Of a DNA stretch of 64,000 nt, positions 24,121-35,700 are shown one piece after another. Each line of letters opens with the position of its first letter. Position 1 is the stretch's first letter. Origin of the DNA: Adiantum capillus-veneris (Eukaryota > Streptophyta > Polypodiopsida > Polypodiales > Pteridaceae); assembly GCA_014529385.2 (NCBI GenBank), contig CM043949.1:111846477-111910476 (forward strand). The letters run 5' to 3'. The notes beneath the pieces are model-generated. The model ran no database searches and was not told the DNA's origin. It was given only the letters and a program-made list of their open reading frames with translations. The position numbers were made by a program, and so were the translations under genes.

Positions 24121-24684
24121 AGGGATCTTTCTAGATTTGACATAATTTATGTTAATACAAAATCTTTCCAGATTCATCCATTTCCTTTTCCATCAAAAGC
24201 GCAGAGAGCAATAAAAGAGACCCCTTCAGATTCGGGCTCGGATTTGCTCATCTCAAGAACCCTATGCTAATCAACTCGTCCTGTTTGTTTCACTGTTTAC
24301 AAAACATCCATTCAATATAAGAAGAAAAATCTCTCTCACCCCCCACAACCTCGCATCCAACTTCATACCAAACAAATGCATCATCCTCACACCACTGACA
24401 GTTGTGTGCCTACACTTGGGCTAGCAAGATTTATATGCTCCATTTAGAGTGACATATTGTCAACTCATATGGTAGAGTAAATTCATCCAATTAAAACAAT
24501 GCATCTATCAAGCGTAAGGGATGAAATGTGTTACAACCATGGGTCCACACCCTTAACATGGACAAAGGGGAGGATATCTTGTCTAAAACTAGTGTTCAAT
24601 TGGTTTGAGTGTTCAATCTTTGCAGTGGGTCTTGCTCACTTTTACCATTTTCTTGATAAAGTTTGCTTGATGTACGGTAAGACT
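24121..24684. other. Nothing recognised
   Basis: No coding homology or repeat structure that I can support. Confidence 0.5.
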
Positions 24685-24823
24685 CTGAGGTAGGAACCCT
24701 ACCCAAGCTTGAGGTGCTTGTCGTGCTTGCTAACTAGGGTGCTTAAGGTGTTTGTGGGAACCTTGCCCAAGCTTGAGGTGCTTGTCATTCTTAAATGACT
24801 AAGGTGCTTGAAGTGTTCAATTC
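24685..24823 (+). repeat. Inverted Gypsy-B-type LTR fragment, left piece
   Basis: Reverse complement of the Gypsy-B right LTR at about 44583-44735 joined to 52503-52520 (for example GTGGGAACCTTGCCCAAGCT here against AGCTTGGGCAAGGTTTCCAC there). It is interrupted at 24823 by element E and continues at 27821. The orientation is opposite to the Gypsy-B LTR. Confidence 0.85.
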
Positions 24824-25373
24824 TATTAACCACCGGCATCCACTTCTAGTAGTCATGGGCCGGGCTTGTCGCTCCAATAGGAAAAGGGTAAGAGTGATCA
24901 CTGATGAGAGGTGCACTCTAACTGGAACATTCAAGGACTAGTTGGCTAAGCATGGGCGTCCAAATGTGAATGGGGGAGCTCATATAAAAGTTACCTAGAC
25001 CTAAAAATCGCTCATTCTCTCATTTGTGCAATTGAAGAGTGCTCTTGCTCCATCTCCATCTTCTTCTTCATCTCCTTGTGTGTGTGTGTGTGTATGCGTG
25101 AAAGAGAGAGATAGAGATAGAGACAGAGAGAGAGAGAGTGATCAAGAATTGCAACGGCACAGCGGTGGCGAGGCGATTGAGCATGGCGCAGCGGTAGCTC
25201 CCTCTTCTTCGCTGCGAGGAATCCTCCATGAAGGCAAGCGTAGTGCAGTGAGTGACACACCCTTTCTCTCTTGAGCTTGCTAGATTAATCTGGTTGTGTG
25301 CTTGCAGCCATTTGTGGCTCGCACACAATGTATGGCAAGTCCCTTGCTTTGATACGTGCAGCAGATGCGCACA
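24824..25373 (+). repeat. Element E 5' LTR
   Basis: 550 bp, starting TATTAACCACC (TGTTAACCACC in the partner, so the terminal TG is mutated) and ending GATGCGCACA. TATA box TATAAAAG at 24983-24990, and a TG/GA microsatellite near 25077-25138. Confidence 0.9.
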
Positions 25374-27250
25374 TTTTTGGTGCCGCTACATGCCCTGCAC
25401 TAAGCTCGAATAGCACTCTATGCTGATTTATGGTGCAATATGAGATGTAGGAAAGGTAGAGAAAGAAGGTGTGTGGCTGTTGAGAAGGATTTGTGAACTT
25501 TGTTTTTGCTACAGTGTACTGTTTTCTGTCAATAAGGTGTTAGATTTTTTTGCTGCAATGTACTGTTTTTTGTTGATAAGGTGTTAGATTTAAGGTATTA
25601 AATCTATAATGTTAGATCTATAAGGTGCAGTAAGTAGATATGTTAGTTAATTAGTTGTTGTAGTACAATGTTAAACAGTGTGTAATAGTAGCTATGTAAG
25701 TTTCAAGTAGGTAGGTTAGGTGTGTGTGTGTGCACGCGCATGTTATCCTCATATTTCCTCTGAATAGGATTCGGTTGAAACACTCGCTTGTGAGAGAAAT
25801 GTTGAGTAGTTAGAGTGGTTGGTCTGCCTTTTGACTACGACGGATCCCTATTCTATCCAGGAAGTTTGTCCAATTGCCCAAGTTTACCCTTTTGCCCAGG
25901 CTGAGTATGCACGCCTCGTGACATTCCTAATACTATTATGTACCGAAGAGGACGAGGATGATAATGGTGATTGGACAGATGAGACACACGGCCTTATCGA
26001 AGAGGATTACACCTACCTTGATGATGAGGATGGCATTTAGCCTTAGAGCTACCGACCGAGCTCTCCAACCTCCACTTACTTTGATCCTCATCACTCGAGT
26101 GATGGAGGGTAGGTAGGATTAGTACGATAGGAGTGTTTCTGTTTTAGACTTTAGTGATTAGCAAAGTTCTTTTTTCCCAGTGATGTGCCTCTGGAAGGTG
26201 GATGTTTGGTGGTGACTATTGTGCAGTTTGTGACTATATAAGGATGCCTTCAAAGGACAACGACAATGGATGTTTACATCTTACAACGGATGTTATCCAT
26301 TATATCAGGTGTACTACTTACTTTTATCTATGCTTTTCACAATTACATGTTTGCATCTTGTCATTTGAGTTTCTAACAATGCATAAAAGCTATGAAGTTG
26401 TGACATTGCCAATTTAGATGCTATAATTTTTTTAAACTTCTAGTACCTGGTCTTTCTCTTTGAGTTTGGTCTATTAGTGGGCTTTAAGTAGGTATCAGGA
26501 CCTTAAGCTAAACTAAGCCACTTAATTGCTCACTTTAATTCATAAATAGTCTATTAATTGTAGTGACTTTAGTGATGTTTTAGGCTATGAGAATATAGTT
26601 CTCTCTAGTTTATTCCACCTAAGTGTGACTTGTGTTGTGGAAGTCCATGTGTTAAGCTAGTATTTGAGACCTTGAGTCTCCCGGCTAGTTTATGCTCAAG
26701 CTGGTATTTGAAACCTCGAGTCTCCTAGCTGCTGGTAATTGAGACCTTGAGTCTCCCAGCTACTTGTAGCAACTACGACAACAACACAAAAAAAAGAGAA
26801 AAGAGAAAACAAATAGCACAAACTTCCTTGTATTTTATGTTGATCACACTTAAGTGATATAAGTGAAAAGATCACAAGTCTTTAGACTCCGACGAGCATT
26901 CCTAGGGTTAATTACTCTTTAGTCGACATTTTTCAATTAACGTCGGTCAATCTAGTACTTACTTTAGCCCTAGCTCTTGTGTACTTCTCATAGAGTCAAC
27001 CTAATAGACCTTAACTCAATTGCATTTTACTTAGGTACTATGCTTGTTTTAGTTGGCAATGTTACAATTCATGATTTTTTTTTTGCATTTCCTAGAATAT
27101 CATGTATACATCTCACTTATTGCACACCTGCATATGCTGCCTTTGAGCTTTCACAATGGTGTTTTTCTTCTGCTACAGGTACTCCTATCGTGGATCCTGA
27201 TGCTGAACTGTTATATTCCGAGGGCGGAATCTACATCAAGAAGGGGGGCA
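25374..27250 (+). other. Element E internal region
   Basis: No gag, protease, integrase or RT motif in any frame. One open frame at 25819-26040 (73 codons) ends in an acidic tail (EEDEDDNGDWTDE, then EEDYTYLDDEDGI). I do not recognise it, and it could be a chance frame or a trace of a captured exon. Three short repeats of a TTGAGACCTTGAGTCTCC-like block lie at 26660-26760. Confidence 0.6.
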
Positions 27251-27510
27251 TGTTAACCACCAGTGTCCACTTCTAGTATTCATGGGTTGGGCTTGTCAGT
27301 CCAATAGGGAAAGGGTAAGAGTGATTGCCGATGAGAGGCGCACTCTAATTGGAACATTCAAGGGTTGGTTGGCTAAGCATGGGCGCTCAAGTGTGAATGG
27401 GCGAGCTCGTATAAAAGTCACGTAAACCAAAAAATCACTCATTCTCTCATTTGTGCAGTTGAAGAGTGCTCTTGCTCTATCTCCATCTTCTTCTTCATCT
27501 CCTTGTGTGT

Positions 27511-27579
<69 letters not shown>

Positions 27580-27820
27580 TGTGCCTGATCGAGCATTGTG
27601 ATGGCACGGCGGCAGTGAGGCGGTTGAGAGCGGCACGGTGGTAGCTCCCTCTTCTTTGCGGCAAGGAATCCTCCACGAAGGCGAGCGTAGGGCAGTGAGT
27701 GACACACCCTTGCTCTCTTGAGCTTGCTAGATTAATATGACTGTGTGCTTGCAGCCATTTGTGGCTCGCCCATAGTGTACGGAAAGTGCCTTGCTTTGAC
27801 ACGAGCAACAGATGCACACA
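27251..27820 (+). repeat. Element E 3' LTR
   Basis: 570 bp, TGTTAACCACC to GATGCACACA, with TATA box TATAAAAG at 27410-27417 and a longer TG/GA tract than its partner (27504-27576). Confidence 0.9.
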
Positions 27821-27904
27821 AATTCAAACATGATCACCCATAGTGTACGGCAAGTGCCTTGCTTTGACACGAGCAACAGATGCACACAAATTCAAACATG
27901 ATCT
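27769..27904 (+). repeat. 68-bp tandem duplication across the element E/target junction
   Basis: Units 27769-27836 and 27837-27904 are nearly identical (CCCATAGTGTACGG to AACATGATC). Each copy contains the LTR end, the TSD AATTC and about 10 bp of host DNA, so the duplication arose after element E had inserted. Confidence 0.9.
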
Positions 27905-28381
27905 CTCAAGAGGCATAAAAGATTGCTATGCTTAAATGACTAAGGTGCTTGAAGTGTTCAATTCAAACATGATCTCTTAAGAATCATAAAAGACACATGT
28001 CAAGAACCTCCCCATTTTTCCCTTATGATGTGCTTGAAAGACTTTAAAGGGGTCCAATGAGAATTTAGATGCATTTCAATAAATAATTAAGGTCTTTCTC
28101 TTAAAGAGGGAAACGAGGACACTCGTCCAGAAGATATAATTAAATAATACAAAAGCGAGAGAGAGAGAGAGAGGTCGACCAAGCATGAGAGGGGGATTGA
28201 CTTAGGCATCCTTATTCTCATTTTTCACTCACACACACACACACACACATTGATGGCGTGAAGCAAAGAACTCCATCTCCTTCCCTAAGCTTGAGAAGTT
28301 GAGAGCCTACACCAACAACTCTTGGTTGTGGAATGCAGATCCAACCAAGAGCCACACTTCAATGGCATGTTCATCTTCTCT
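27821..28381 (+). repeat. Inverted Gypsy-B-type LTR fragment, right piece
   Basis: Reverse complement of about 44115-44600, including the AG and AC tracts and the CCAACCAAGAGCCA block. The match stops at 28381 (...CATCTTCTCT). The equivalent point in the Gypsy-B LTR is about 44113, at the edge of the Copia-3 target site. It then meets truncated Gypsy-B integrase at 28389 through a few unassigned bases. Confidence 0.88.
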
Positions 28382-28388
28382 GGGATGG

Positions 28389-28529
28389 ACAGTGTTATTG
28401 TACGCATACTCTACAAGAGGTAAGTACTTCTCCCATTCGGCACATTGATCTACTTCTGTAACATTAGTCTTTAGTAGATCGAGAATCGTAATGTTGGCTA
28501 TTTCACTTAGGCCATCCGTTTGTGGGTGA
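28389..28529 (-). pseudogene. Gypsy-B integrase, downstream piece
   Basis: On the minus strand it encodes the segment after the integrase Glu region (LSEIANITILDLL, then EKYLPLVEYAYNNTV). It is separated from the upstream half, ending YHPQTDG, by Copia-2. The 5-bp duplication GGTGA at 28525-28529 and 33675-33679 marks the cut. Confidence 0.9.
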
Positions 28530-28756
28530 TGTTGGAATTAGGGTTGCAGAGAAACACACACAGCTTGGAGAAGACGAAGGAAGCTCAAGGAACACAATAG
28601 AGAGTGTGTTACTTAGTGTGCAATGGAAAGATAGATAGCCCTAGAGTGATGGGCGTATATACAATGCACGGGGGAAAAAACCTCCTAAAGAGGGAAAAAA
28701 TGCCCCGGCGGTCCTAGTGTGTTCACACACATCACTACCACATGTATATGGTAACA
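28530..28756 (-). repeat. Copia-2 3' LTR
   Basis: 227 bp; on its own strand TGTTACCATATACATG to CTAATTCCAACA. Confidence 0.95.
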
Positions 28757-28831
28757 AATCCCCCCTAGAGTGATACGGTGAACGAGAGATGGCACATGAG
28801 TAAAGGGAAGTGCCATGCCCTGAGGACAGGA

Positions 28832-30315
28832 TCAATCCACAAAGGGGAGTAAGCCCAAAGCTTTGCGGAAAGCTTCAAGCTTCTCACGAGACAATGCCTT
28901 TGTGAAAAGATCTGCAAGGTTGTCCTGTGTTGGCACATAACCCAAGCTGATCTCTCCTGCTGAGAGCCTCTCCCTGACATAGTGGTAATGCACCTCAATG
29001 TGCTTTGTGCAAGCATGAAAAATTGGGTTCCTCGCAACTGCCAATGCGCTCTGACTATCAGTGTAGATAGTGTCATGTCCAACACCCAAATCATCCATAA
29101 GGCGTCTGAGCCATACACACTCAACCGTAGTTGTGAAGACTGCCCTGTACTCAGCCTCACAACTCGAAGTGGCCACAGTAGGTTGCTTCATGCTCAACCA
29201 TGATATACATGAACTGCCAAGCATGAAACAAAAACCACTTGTGGACACTCGCGTGTCAAAACAACCAGCCCAATCTGAGTCCGAAAAAGCATGTAAGTCT
29301 GGCGGCAATGATCCCCCCTTGGGATAAAACAAGCCAAGATGTAAAGTGCCACTAAGGTACCGGAAAATCCTCTTGACAGCCTGCCAATGCTTAGACCCTG
29401 GGCTATGCATAAATCTGCTGACCTGTGAGACTGCAAACTGAATATCCGACCTCGTGTTGCATACATAAATGAGGCAGCCAACAGCAGTTTGGTGAAGAGT
29501 GACATCAGTAGGATCGCCAGCATCCTGTAGACTCAACTTCAAACCTGTTTCCATGGGATTGGCAATAGGTTTGCAATCCTCAAGTCCAAACTTACATAGC
29601 AATGTCTCTATGTAACTTTTCTGACACAAGGCAATACCACCATTACACTGCTTAAACTGTATACCCAAGTAATGATGCAACAACCCCAAATCTTTCATCT
29701 TGAAAGTAGCATTCAAATCAGCCTTAAATTCAGCAATATGTCTCTCATTTGGTCCAGTGATCAGCAAATCATCAACATAAAGAACCACAATGAGAAGTAC
29801 ATCACCCTCACGCTTTACATACAATGTGCTTTCTGTTGGACTGTTACGAAAGCCTCGTTTAACCAAATGAGTGTCAGCTTTCTCATACCAAGCACGAGGA
29901 GATTGCTTCAACCCATATAAAGCCTTCTTACATATGCACACTTTGTCCTCTTGTCCTTTTATGACAAAACCGCGAGGCTGTGTTACATAAACTTCCTCAA
30001 ATATGTCACCATTCAAGAAAGCAGTAACAATGTCTGATTGATGTACATCCCAACCAAAATGAGCTGCCAACATAGAAAACGTACAGTAGTCATACGACAA
30101 GAGGGAGCAAAATTCTCTTCATAATCTATGCCTTTTTTATGTGCATAACCTTTTGCAACAAGTCGAGCCTTATGGCAATTGATCTCACCATCCGGCTTGC
30201 GTTTCAACTTGTAAACCCACTTCGCACCAATGGCCTCTTTGCCAGGAGGAAAATCACATAAAGTCCATGTGTCATTTTCTATAAGTGCATCATATTCTGA
30301 TTGCATGGCAGCCAT
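28832..30315 (-). pseudogene. Copia-2 reverse transcriptase-RNase H
   Basis: The RT start (WMAAMQSEYDALIENDTW, WVYKLKRKPDGEI, LVAKGYAHKKG) lies at 30013-30315. A 1-nt deletion near 30090 then shifts the frame into a 422-codon open piece, 28832-30100. In that piece: Asp23 in QSDIVTAFLNGD, the YVDD catalytic box at residues 108-111, and RNase H with Asp275 (SDSDWAG), Glu315 (CEAEY) and Asp348 (TDSQSA), then the C-terminal THTKD-like region (VPTQDNLADLFTKAL). RNase H appears complete. The RT is broken only by the frameshift, so this is a fairly young copy. Confidence 0.92.
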
Positions 30316-30506
30316 CCAATTTTCTGAATTCTGTGCTTCATCAAAAGACAGAGGTCCTCAACATCATGTAAGCTAGACACAGCCAAAGCATAACAATCCG
30401 ATGCATAAGATGCATGGCCAGAGCCTGAACAAGTACGACTAGACAAAGGTGCATCCAATTTACTGTCACGCAAAGTGTGCACTAGCCATTTTGGCATACC
30501 TCTAGC

Positions 30507-31583
30507 CTACTCATTTTCAGCCCTTTCCTCATCAAGTACATCATGTACATCTGCATCAGTAATAGGATGATCTAAAACATTTTCAGAAACCCCCATAAGC
30601 TGTACATTTGCCTCATTGGAACTTACATTCGTATTTCCACCACTGAAAAGAGGCAACAAAGTGTCATAAATGTCCTGTGAGCTTACATTACTATCTCTAG
30701 TACATGACAACAAGGGCTGAACAGAATCTTCCACAAACACTACATCTTGAGAAAACAGAATACGTTTTGTTTGCGGATGATACAACCTGTAACCTTTGCT
30801 TTCAGCACTATAACCAACAAAAATACATTTGACAGCCTTATCATCCAATTTTCTGCGCTGCACTTGTGGCACAAAAGCATATGCCAAACAGCCAAAAACA
30901 CACATGTGTTCAATAGAAGGCTTTCTATCATGCCATGCTTCATATGGAGTAATAGACTGCAAAGCTTTCGTAGGACACCTGTTAAGTACATAAGTGGCAC
31001 ACATGATGGCCTCAAGCCAAAAAGAATGCGGCAAAGCTTGACTTTTGACCATACATCGTGCCATTTTCGTTAGTGACCTGTTTTTCCTCTCAGCAACACC
31101 ATTTTGCTGAGGTGTATAAGGCACTGTACATTGGTGTTTTATCCCACGACTAGCCAGAAATGCATTAAATTCATGAGATATATACTCCCCCCCTCGATCG
31201 GAACGGAGGGTGCCCATAGTACATTTCGAGACATTTTCAGCCATAGCCAGAAATTGTTTGAAGCACATAGTCACGAAGTACAGGTAATTTCCCAAGGATG
31301 AAGTTTGCATGGGCCCACAAACATCACTATGCACAAGCTGCAACCTGCATGTGGCCCGAACTGAACCATCCTTTGGAAACTTAGAACGCTGCATCTTACC
31401 CAAAATACAGCCTTCACAAACATGTTTGATAAGTGCTTCAAGAGGCGGCAAAGAAGCAACCATATCAGATTTCTGCAAATGCAGCAAACTGGCAAAATTC
31501 AGTGACCAAAACGTGCATGCCAAAGTTTTGCATGTGAAATAGCCCTTGAATCTGCAACAACATTTGCAAAATTTTGTCCACAC
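30507..31583 (-). pseudogene. Copia-2 integrase
   Basis: A 358-codon open piece with the second half of the pre-integrase zinc region (VCEGCILGKMQRSKFPKDGS) and the integrase core: LVHSDVCGP (first Asp), LRSDRGGEY (second Asp), NGVAERKNR (Glu). A short deletion after YLYFVT has removed the FIDDYSK-type segment seen in Copia-6, joining it to CFKQFLAMAEN. The tail runs through FGCLAYAFVP and IFVGYSAESKGYRLYHP to a stop at 30507. The upstream zinc His half is in a broken frame near 31500. Confidence 0.9.
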
Positions 31584-31586
31584 TTC

Positions 31587-33085
31587 TCACTTGTGGTTGC
31601 AATGCACCGGATGGCATAGCAATGTGACAACCGACAAAGGAGTAGGAACCATGAGAAGGAGAGAAGTGAGCTTATACAGCCCACGGCACAAAAGCCCAGA
31701 TGCAACAATTTCATCACCAAAACTGAGATCATGAACTGTACATCTGTCATCCACAAATTTGACTACAAGTCGAAGTCTAGCAAGTGCGGATACAGATAAG
31801 AGATTCTTCTTGATCCCAGGTACATAAAGTGCATCAACAAGTGTGAAGGAACTGCCATTAGCAGCAGTGAGCACAATCTTTCCAACTCCCTGAACTGGAT
31901 AAGAAGCGTTATTGGCACAAGTGACTGAATTCCCATGAGGGACAGACTCGAGAGAGGTAAACAATTCACGATGTGAGGTAATGTGCTTTCTAGCACCACT
32001 GTCAAAATACCACACATGCGAATCTGCAGCAACTGACAAGCATGCATCATGGACAGCAGGATTGTATGTGCACTATGCGCTAAAAGCCCATTCTGCATCA
32101 ACATCAACAACACAGTCTCCTTTCAAAAAAGACTCAACAATGGCTGCATTTGTAGTGGAACCAGCATTTGCAGTGGAACCACCCTCTTTCTTCTTAGCCT
32201 CTTTGGCCTTCAACTTAGGACACGACTTGATCAAGTGATCATTGGCTTTACAATAATGGCAACGCATATTCTTTTTGCCCTTATCACCAGAATTTCCAGA
32301 CGAATTGCTTCCAACAAAAGCATTAGGAACAGAATTTTTGCCACTCGCAGCAGAACCATAAGAAGTGGCTGCATTGCTGTTACCACCCTTTCTTTGAGAA
32401 GCAATAAAATCCTGTTCAACTGCACGCTGTCTAGTCCTGTTTTTTCTGGAAAGTGACTCTTGCAACAACAATGTGCATCAAACTTGACAACTTCTGGATT
32501 TCCTTGGGTCATAAGTCTCCAAGTACTAGCAAAAGTCTGGTAAGAATCTGTTAAGGCATCAAGAACAGTCTGCACAAGGGAACTGGCAGAAATAAGTTGC
32601 TCATTGATATCCTTGACACTAGCAAGGAAAGTGTCCATATCATCTTCCTCATGCATAATCTTCAACTCCAGCTCTTTACGCAGCAAAGCAATTTTAGCCT
32701 CATTGCGGCTTGCATAAAGATCTGCTAGAATATCCCAAGCCTGTTTTGCAGATTTTGCTGAACGGATGTGAGGAACAATGGTGCGCTTCATGCACAACGC
32801 AATCAATGCATGAGACTGCGCATCCTTAACATCCCAACGAGCTTGTTCTGCCGTAGGCAAAACAACTCTAACAGCTGCAATCCTTGCAGCAAGACCTGCA
32901 ACATCCTCAACATCGCCTACATCCTCAGAACCAAGACATACATCAATGCCCTACACAATGTTCCAGACACCGTTTGACACAAGAACATGTTGCATCATAT
33001 AATCCCACATAGGGTAGTTGTCCCCATCCAACCTGTCCTCGGCAGCAAACATCTTGAACACATCTGTGTTGTTGTTGTCAGCCAT
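31587..33085 (-). pseudogene. Copia-2 gag-protease
   Basis: gag starts at 33085 (MADNNNTDVFKMF) and is stopped by TAG after VWNIV near 32950. The UBN2-type core (HALIALCMKRT, AWDILADLYASRNEAK, DTFLASVKDINEQLIS) is open from 32860. A frameshift near 32465 moves to a frame with the knuckle CHYCKANDHLIKSC near 32270, and a TAG follows AEWAFSA near 32073. The protease has a normal-looking DSGA (VWYFDSGARKHITS). After FTLVDALYVPGIKKN the frame ends at 31587. Confidence 0.9.
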
Positions 33086-33433
33086 GGTAAATGTTGCACC
33101 TGATGTGAAAACTGCCCGAAAATAAGAGAAATGGAGCGGGAACAACCTGTGCTATACAGCACAAACCGTAGAAGACTATAAGGCATCTGTTATGTAGAAA
33201 ACGGCACTGACAGAAATTTTGCACAAAATGACGAAATAGCATGTGCAGTACTGCCTGTAGTAGAAACGGAGGCCGAAATGAGCCCAATTCAATATTCTGA
33301 GCTGACCAAGCTCTACGAGCTTACCCCAAATATTTGTCAACCTGCGAACGCTTGCCAAAGCTCACTGAAATCGAAGAAAGTGAGCAGGCGTGTGCTGGAG
33401 CAGCTGGCGTCTAAGCCCGGGTGGACGTGACCT

Positions 33434-33445
33434 GCTCTGATACCA
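33434..33445 (-). other. Copia-2 primer-binding site
   Basis: The reverse complement is TGGTATCAGAGC, complementary to the 3' end of plant initiator-Met tRNA, two bases from the LTR edge. Confidence 0.95.
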
Positions 33446-33447
33446 AT

Positions 33448-33674
33448 TGTTGGAATTAGGGTTGCAGAGAAACGCACACAGCTTGGAGAAGACGAAGGAA
33501 GCTCAAGGCACACAATAGAGAGTGTGTTACTTAGTGTGCAATGGAAAGATAGATAGCCCTAGAGTGATGGGCGTATATACAATGCACAGGGGGAAAAACC
33601 TCCTAAAGAGGGAAAAAATGCCCTGGCGGTCCTAGTGTGTTCACACACATCACTACCACATGTATATGGTAACA
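33448..33674 (-). repeat. Copia-2 5' LTR
   Basis: 227 bp, about 98% identical to 28530-28756. The differences are scattered single bases plus a shifted G/A run. Confidence 0.95.
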
Positions 33675-35700
33675 GGTGATAGGCCGAATAGAAATTTAGT
33701 CGTGTACCTAGATTCTCAAAGAGACCCTTCCAAAAATTGCTGGTTGTTCAAGGATCTCTATTCGACACTATTGATGTTGGCAAGCCATGGTGTTTTAAAA
33801 TTTGAGATATGAAGAGGGTTGCCATTTGGTGTGCCTAGTCTTTTTGACAGGTATGAAATGTGCTTGTTTGCTAAACATGTCCAACTATCGTCCACGTTCC
33901 CGTATTCCCATGGATAGACTTGGGTAATCCAAAGATAAAATCCATGGATATGCTCTCCTATGGTGAATTAGGAATTGGCAATGGCCGGATCCAGGTTTTT
34001 TCCCCTAATCATACTTAGTCTTTTGGCATACCACACATTTGGAAACATACTCTTGTATGTCGACTTTCATGCTAGGCCAATAGAAATACTTCTCTACCCC
34101 TCGAGGAGTAGGTTGAATCCCTCTATGCCCCACATATGGAGGAGCATGAGACTTATACTTTACGTTCTCGCAAAGAGAGTGAGTAACACATAGCCGATTG
34201 CCATGGAGAAGATAACCATCTTGCAAAGTGAATGGTTCTTCTTTCTTCCCTAAGGCAAGGGTTAAAATTACATTTTTAAAGTCGTGGGCAGTAGCATACT
34301 CATCTATCATGGAAGATAGATCATTGTGAGTTGTTATGGACACCACATTGGCCCTTGGCTGTCGTGATAGTGCATCAGCTACTTGATTGTGCTTGCCAAC
34401 AATGTGAGCAATATGAAAATTGAAAATTGAAAGAAAATTTTCCCATCTCATTTGTTTGTCGAAGAGCTTGGTTTGCATCATGAAGTACTTAAGACTTTGA
34501 TGGTCCGTTCGTAGGATGAATGGAGTCCCCAAAAGGTAGTGCTTCCATGTATCAAGGGCATGTAGGATATCTAGTAGCTCCTTTTTGTAGATGCCCAAGA
34601 CACACTCATTGGAATTGAATCTTCGACTCTCATATGCTATGGCATGCCCTTCTTGAAGCAAGACTGGTCCAAGGCAAAATCTCCACAAGCATCACATTCA
34701 ACCTCAAATGGTTTTGAGAGGTCCAGAAGTGTAAGCACAGGTTGAGAGGTAGGCTTTTCTTTAAGCTTATCAAAAGCATTTTGCTCCTTGGTAGACCATA
34801 CATACTTAACAATCTTCTTTGTCAAGTCCGCTATTTGGGAGAACTAGCTATGAAGCGTCTATAGTATGCACACATACCAATAAGGCTTCGTAGCTCATGT
34901 AGATTCCTTGGGTTAGGCCATCCATTTATTACCTTTAACTTTTTTGAATCCATACGGATACCATCTTGAGAGATAATGTGACTTAAGTATCGAATCTCAC
35001 TCTTCTTTGGATTAATGAAAAGTCTATTCTCCCTCAAAGCTTGAAAATTTACATGGAGGTGTTGCTTATGCTCCTCAATGGATTTGGAGTAGATGATGAT
35101 ATCATCAAAGAACACTCCAGTAAACATACGGTAGGGTCAAAATATTTTTTCCATCAGGTGGTTGAACGTGGCTGGAGCATTTGTCAAGCCAAAAGGCATT
35201 ATAAGATATTCATAAAGACCAAATGTTGTGCGAAACGCGGTCTTTATGATATCTTCATTCACTATCCTTATTTGATGATAGCCACTTTTAAGGTCAATCC
35301 GACTAAAGTAGGTCAAACCTTGTAGCTTATCAAACATATCTTCTACCCGTGGTATATGAAATTTGTTTTTGATAGTGATATGGTTTAGTGCTCGATAGTC
35401 CACACACATGCGGTATGTGCCATCTTTCTTTTGCAATAGAAGGACTAGTGAACAAAAGGGAGATGAACTAGGCCTCACCATCCCTTTATCTACCAGTTCA
35501 TGCACTTGCCTCAAAATCTCATCTTGTTGAGCTTGAGAAACTCTACAAGGAGGCTTATTAGGTGGTGAGCTCCCAGGTAGAAGCTCTATGTTATGGTCAT
35601 TATCCCCTCGTTTTGGAGGTAGCTCTCCACGGATGTCTTTGATAAAAACATCTTCAAATCCATTTAAGAAATTAGACAACTCTAATTACTCTTGATTCCT
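33675..35700 (-). pseudogene. Gypsy-B reverse transcriptase-RNase H-integrase (upstream part)
   Basis: On the minus strand: an RT piece open at 35137-35679 ([45 protein letters not shown]); then, past a stop near 35135, VFFDDIIIYS (35100) and WPNPRNLHELRSLIGMCAYYRRF; RNase H around 34820-34330 (FEVECDACGDF, a frameshift, YKKELLDILHALDTW, LRTDHQSLKYF, VADALSRQP); and integrase zinc region (SHAPPYVGHRGIQPTPRG, CVVCQKTKYD) with core pieces down to YHPQTDG at 33675. A segment near 33860-33960 is degraded. The compact RNase H-integrase linker here is the comparison for the extra 1.1 kb in Gypsy-A. Confidence 0.9.

Larger units (their letters stand above)
24824..27820 (+). mobile_element. Element E: non-autonomous LTR retrotransposon, 3.0 kb
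   Basis: Two LTRs (24824-25373 and 27251-27820) flank 1.9 kb with no gag or pol homology. A polypurine tract (AAGAAGGGGGGCA) directly precedes the right LTR. A perfect 5-bp TSD AATTC lies at 24819-24823 and 27821-27825, inside an inverted Gypsy-B-type LTR fragment. Size and lack of coding fit a small LARD/TRIM-like element that must borrow enzymes in trans. The region after the left LTR starts TTTTTGGTGCCGCTACATG, a possible PBS that does not look like initiator Met. Confidence 0.88.
28530..33674 (-). mobile_element. Copia-2: Ty1/Copia retrotransposon, full length but mutated
   Basis: A 5145-bp minus-strand element with 227-bp LTRs at both ends, an initiator-Met PBS beside the right LTR, a PPT (AGGGGGGATT on the minus strand) beside the left LTR, and a perfect TSD GGTGA. 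Gene order on its strand is gag, protease, integrase, RT, RNase H, the Copia order. The LTRs differ at about 5 of 227 positions. It inserted in the same orientation as Gypsy-B. Confidence 0.95.

Noticed and set aside
28530-28756. Solo LTR
   Set aside because: It has a partner at 33448-33674 with PPT, PBS and TSD; it is the 3' LTR of Copia-2.
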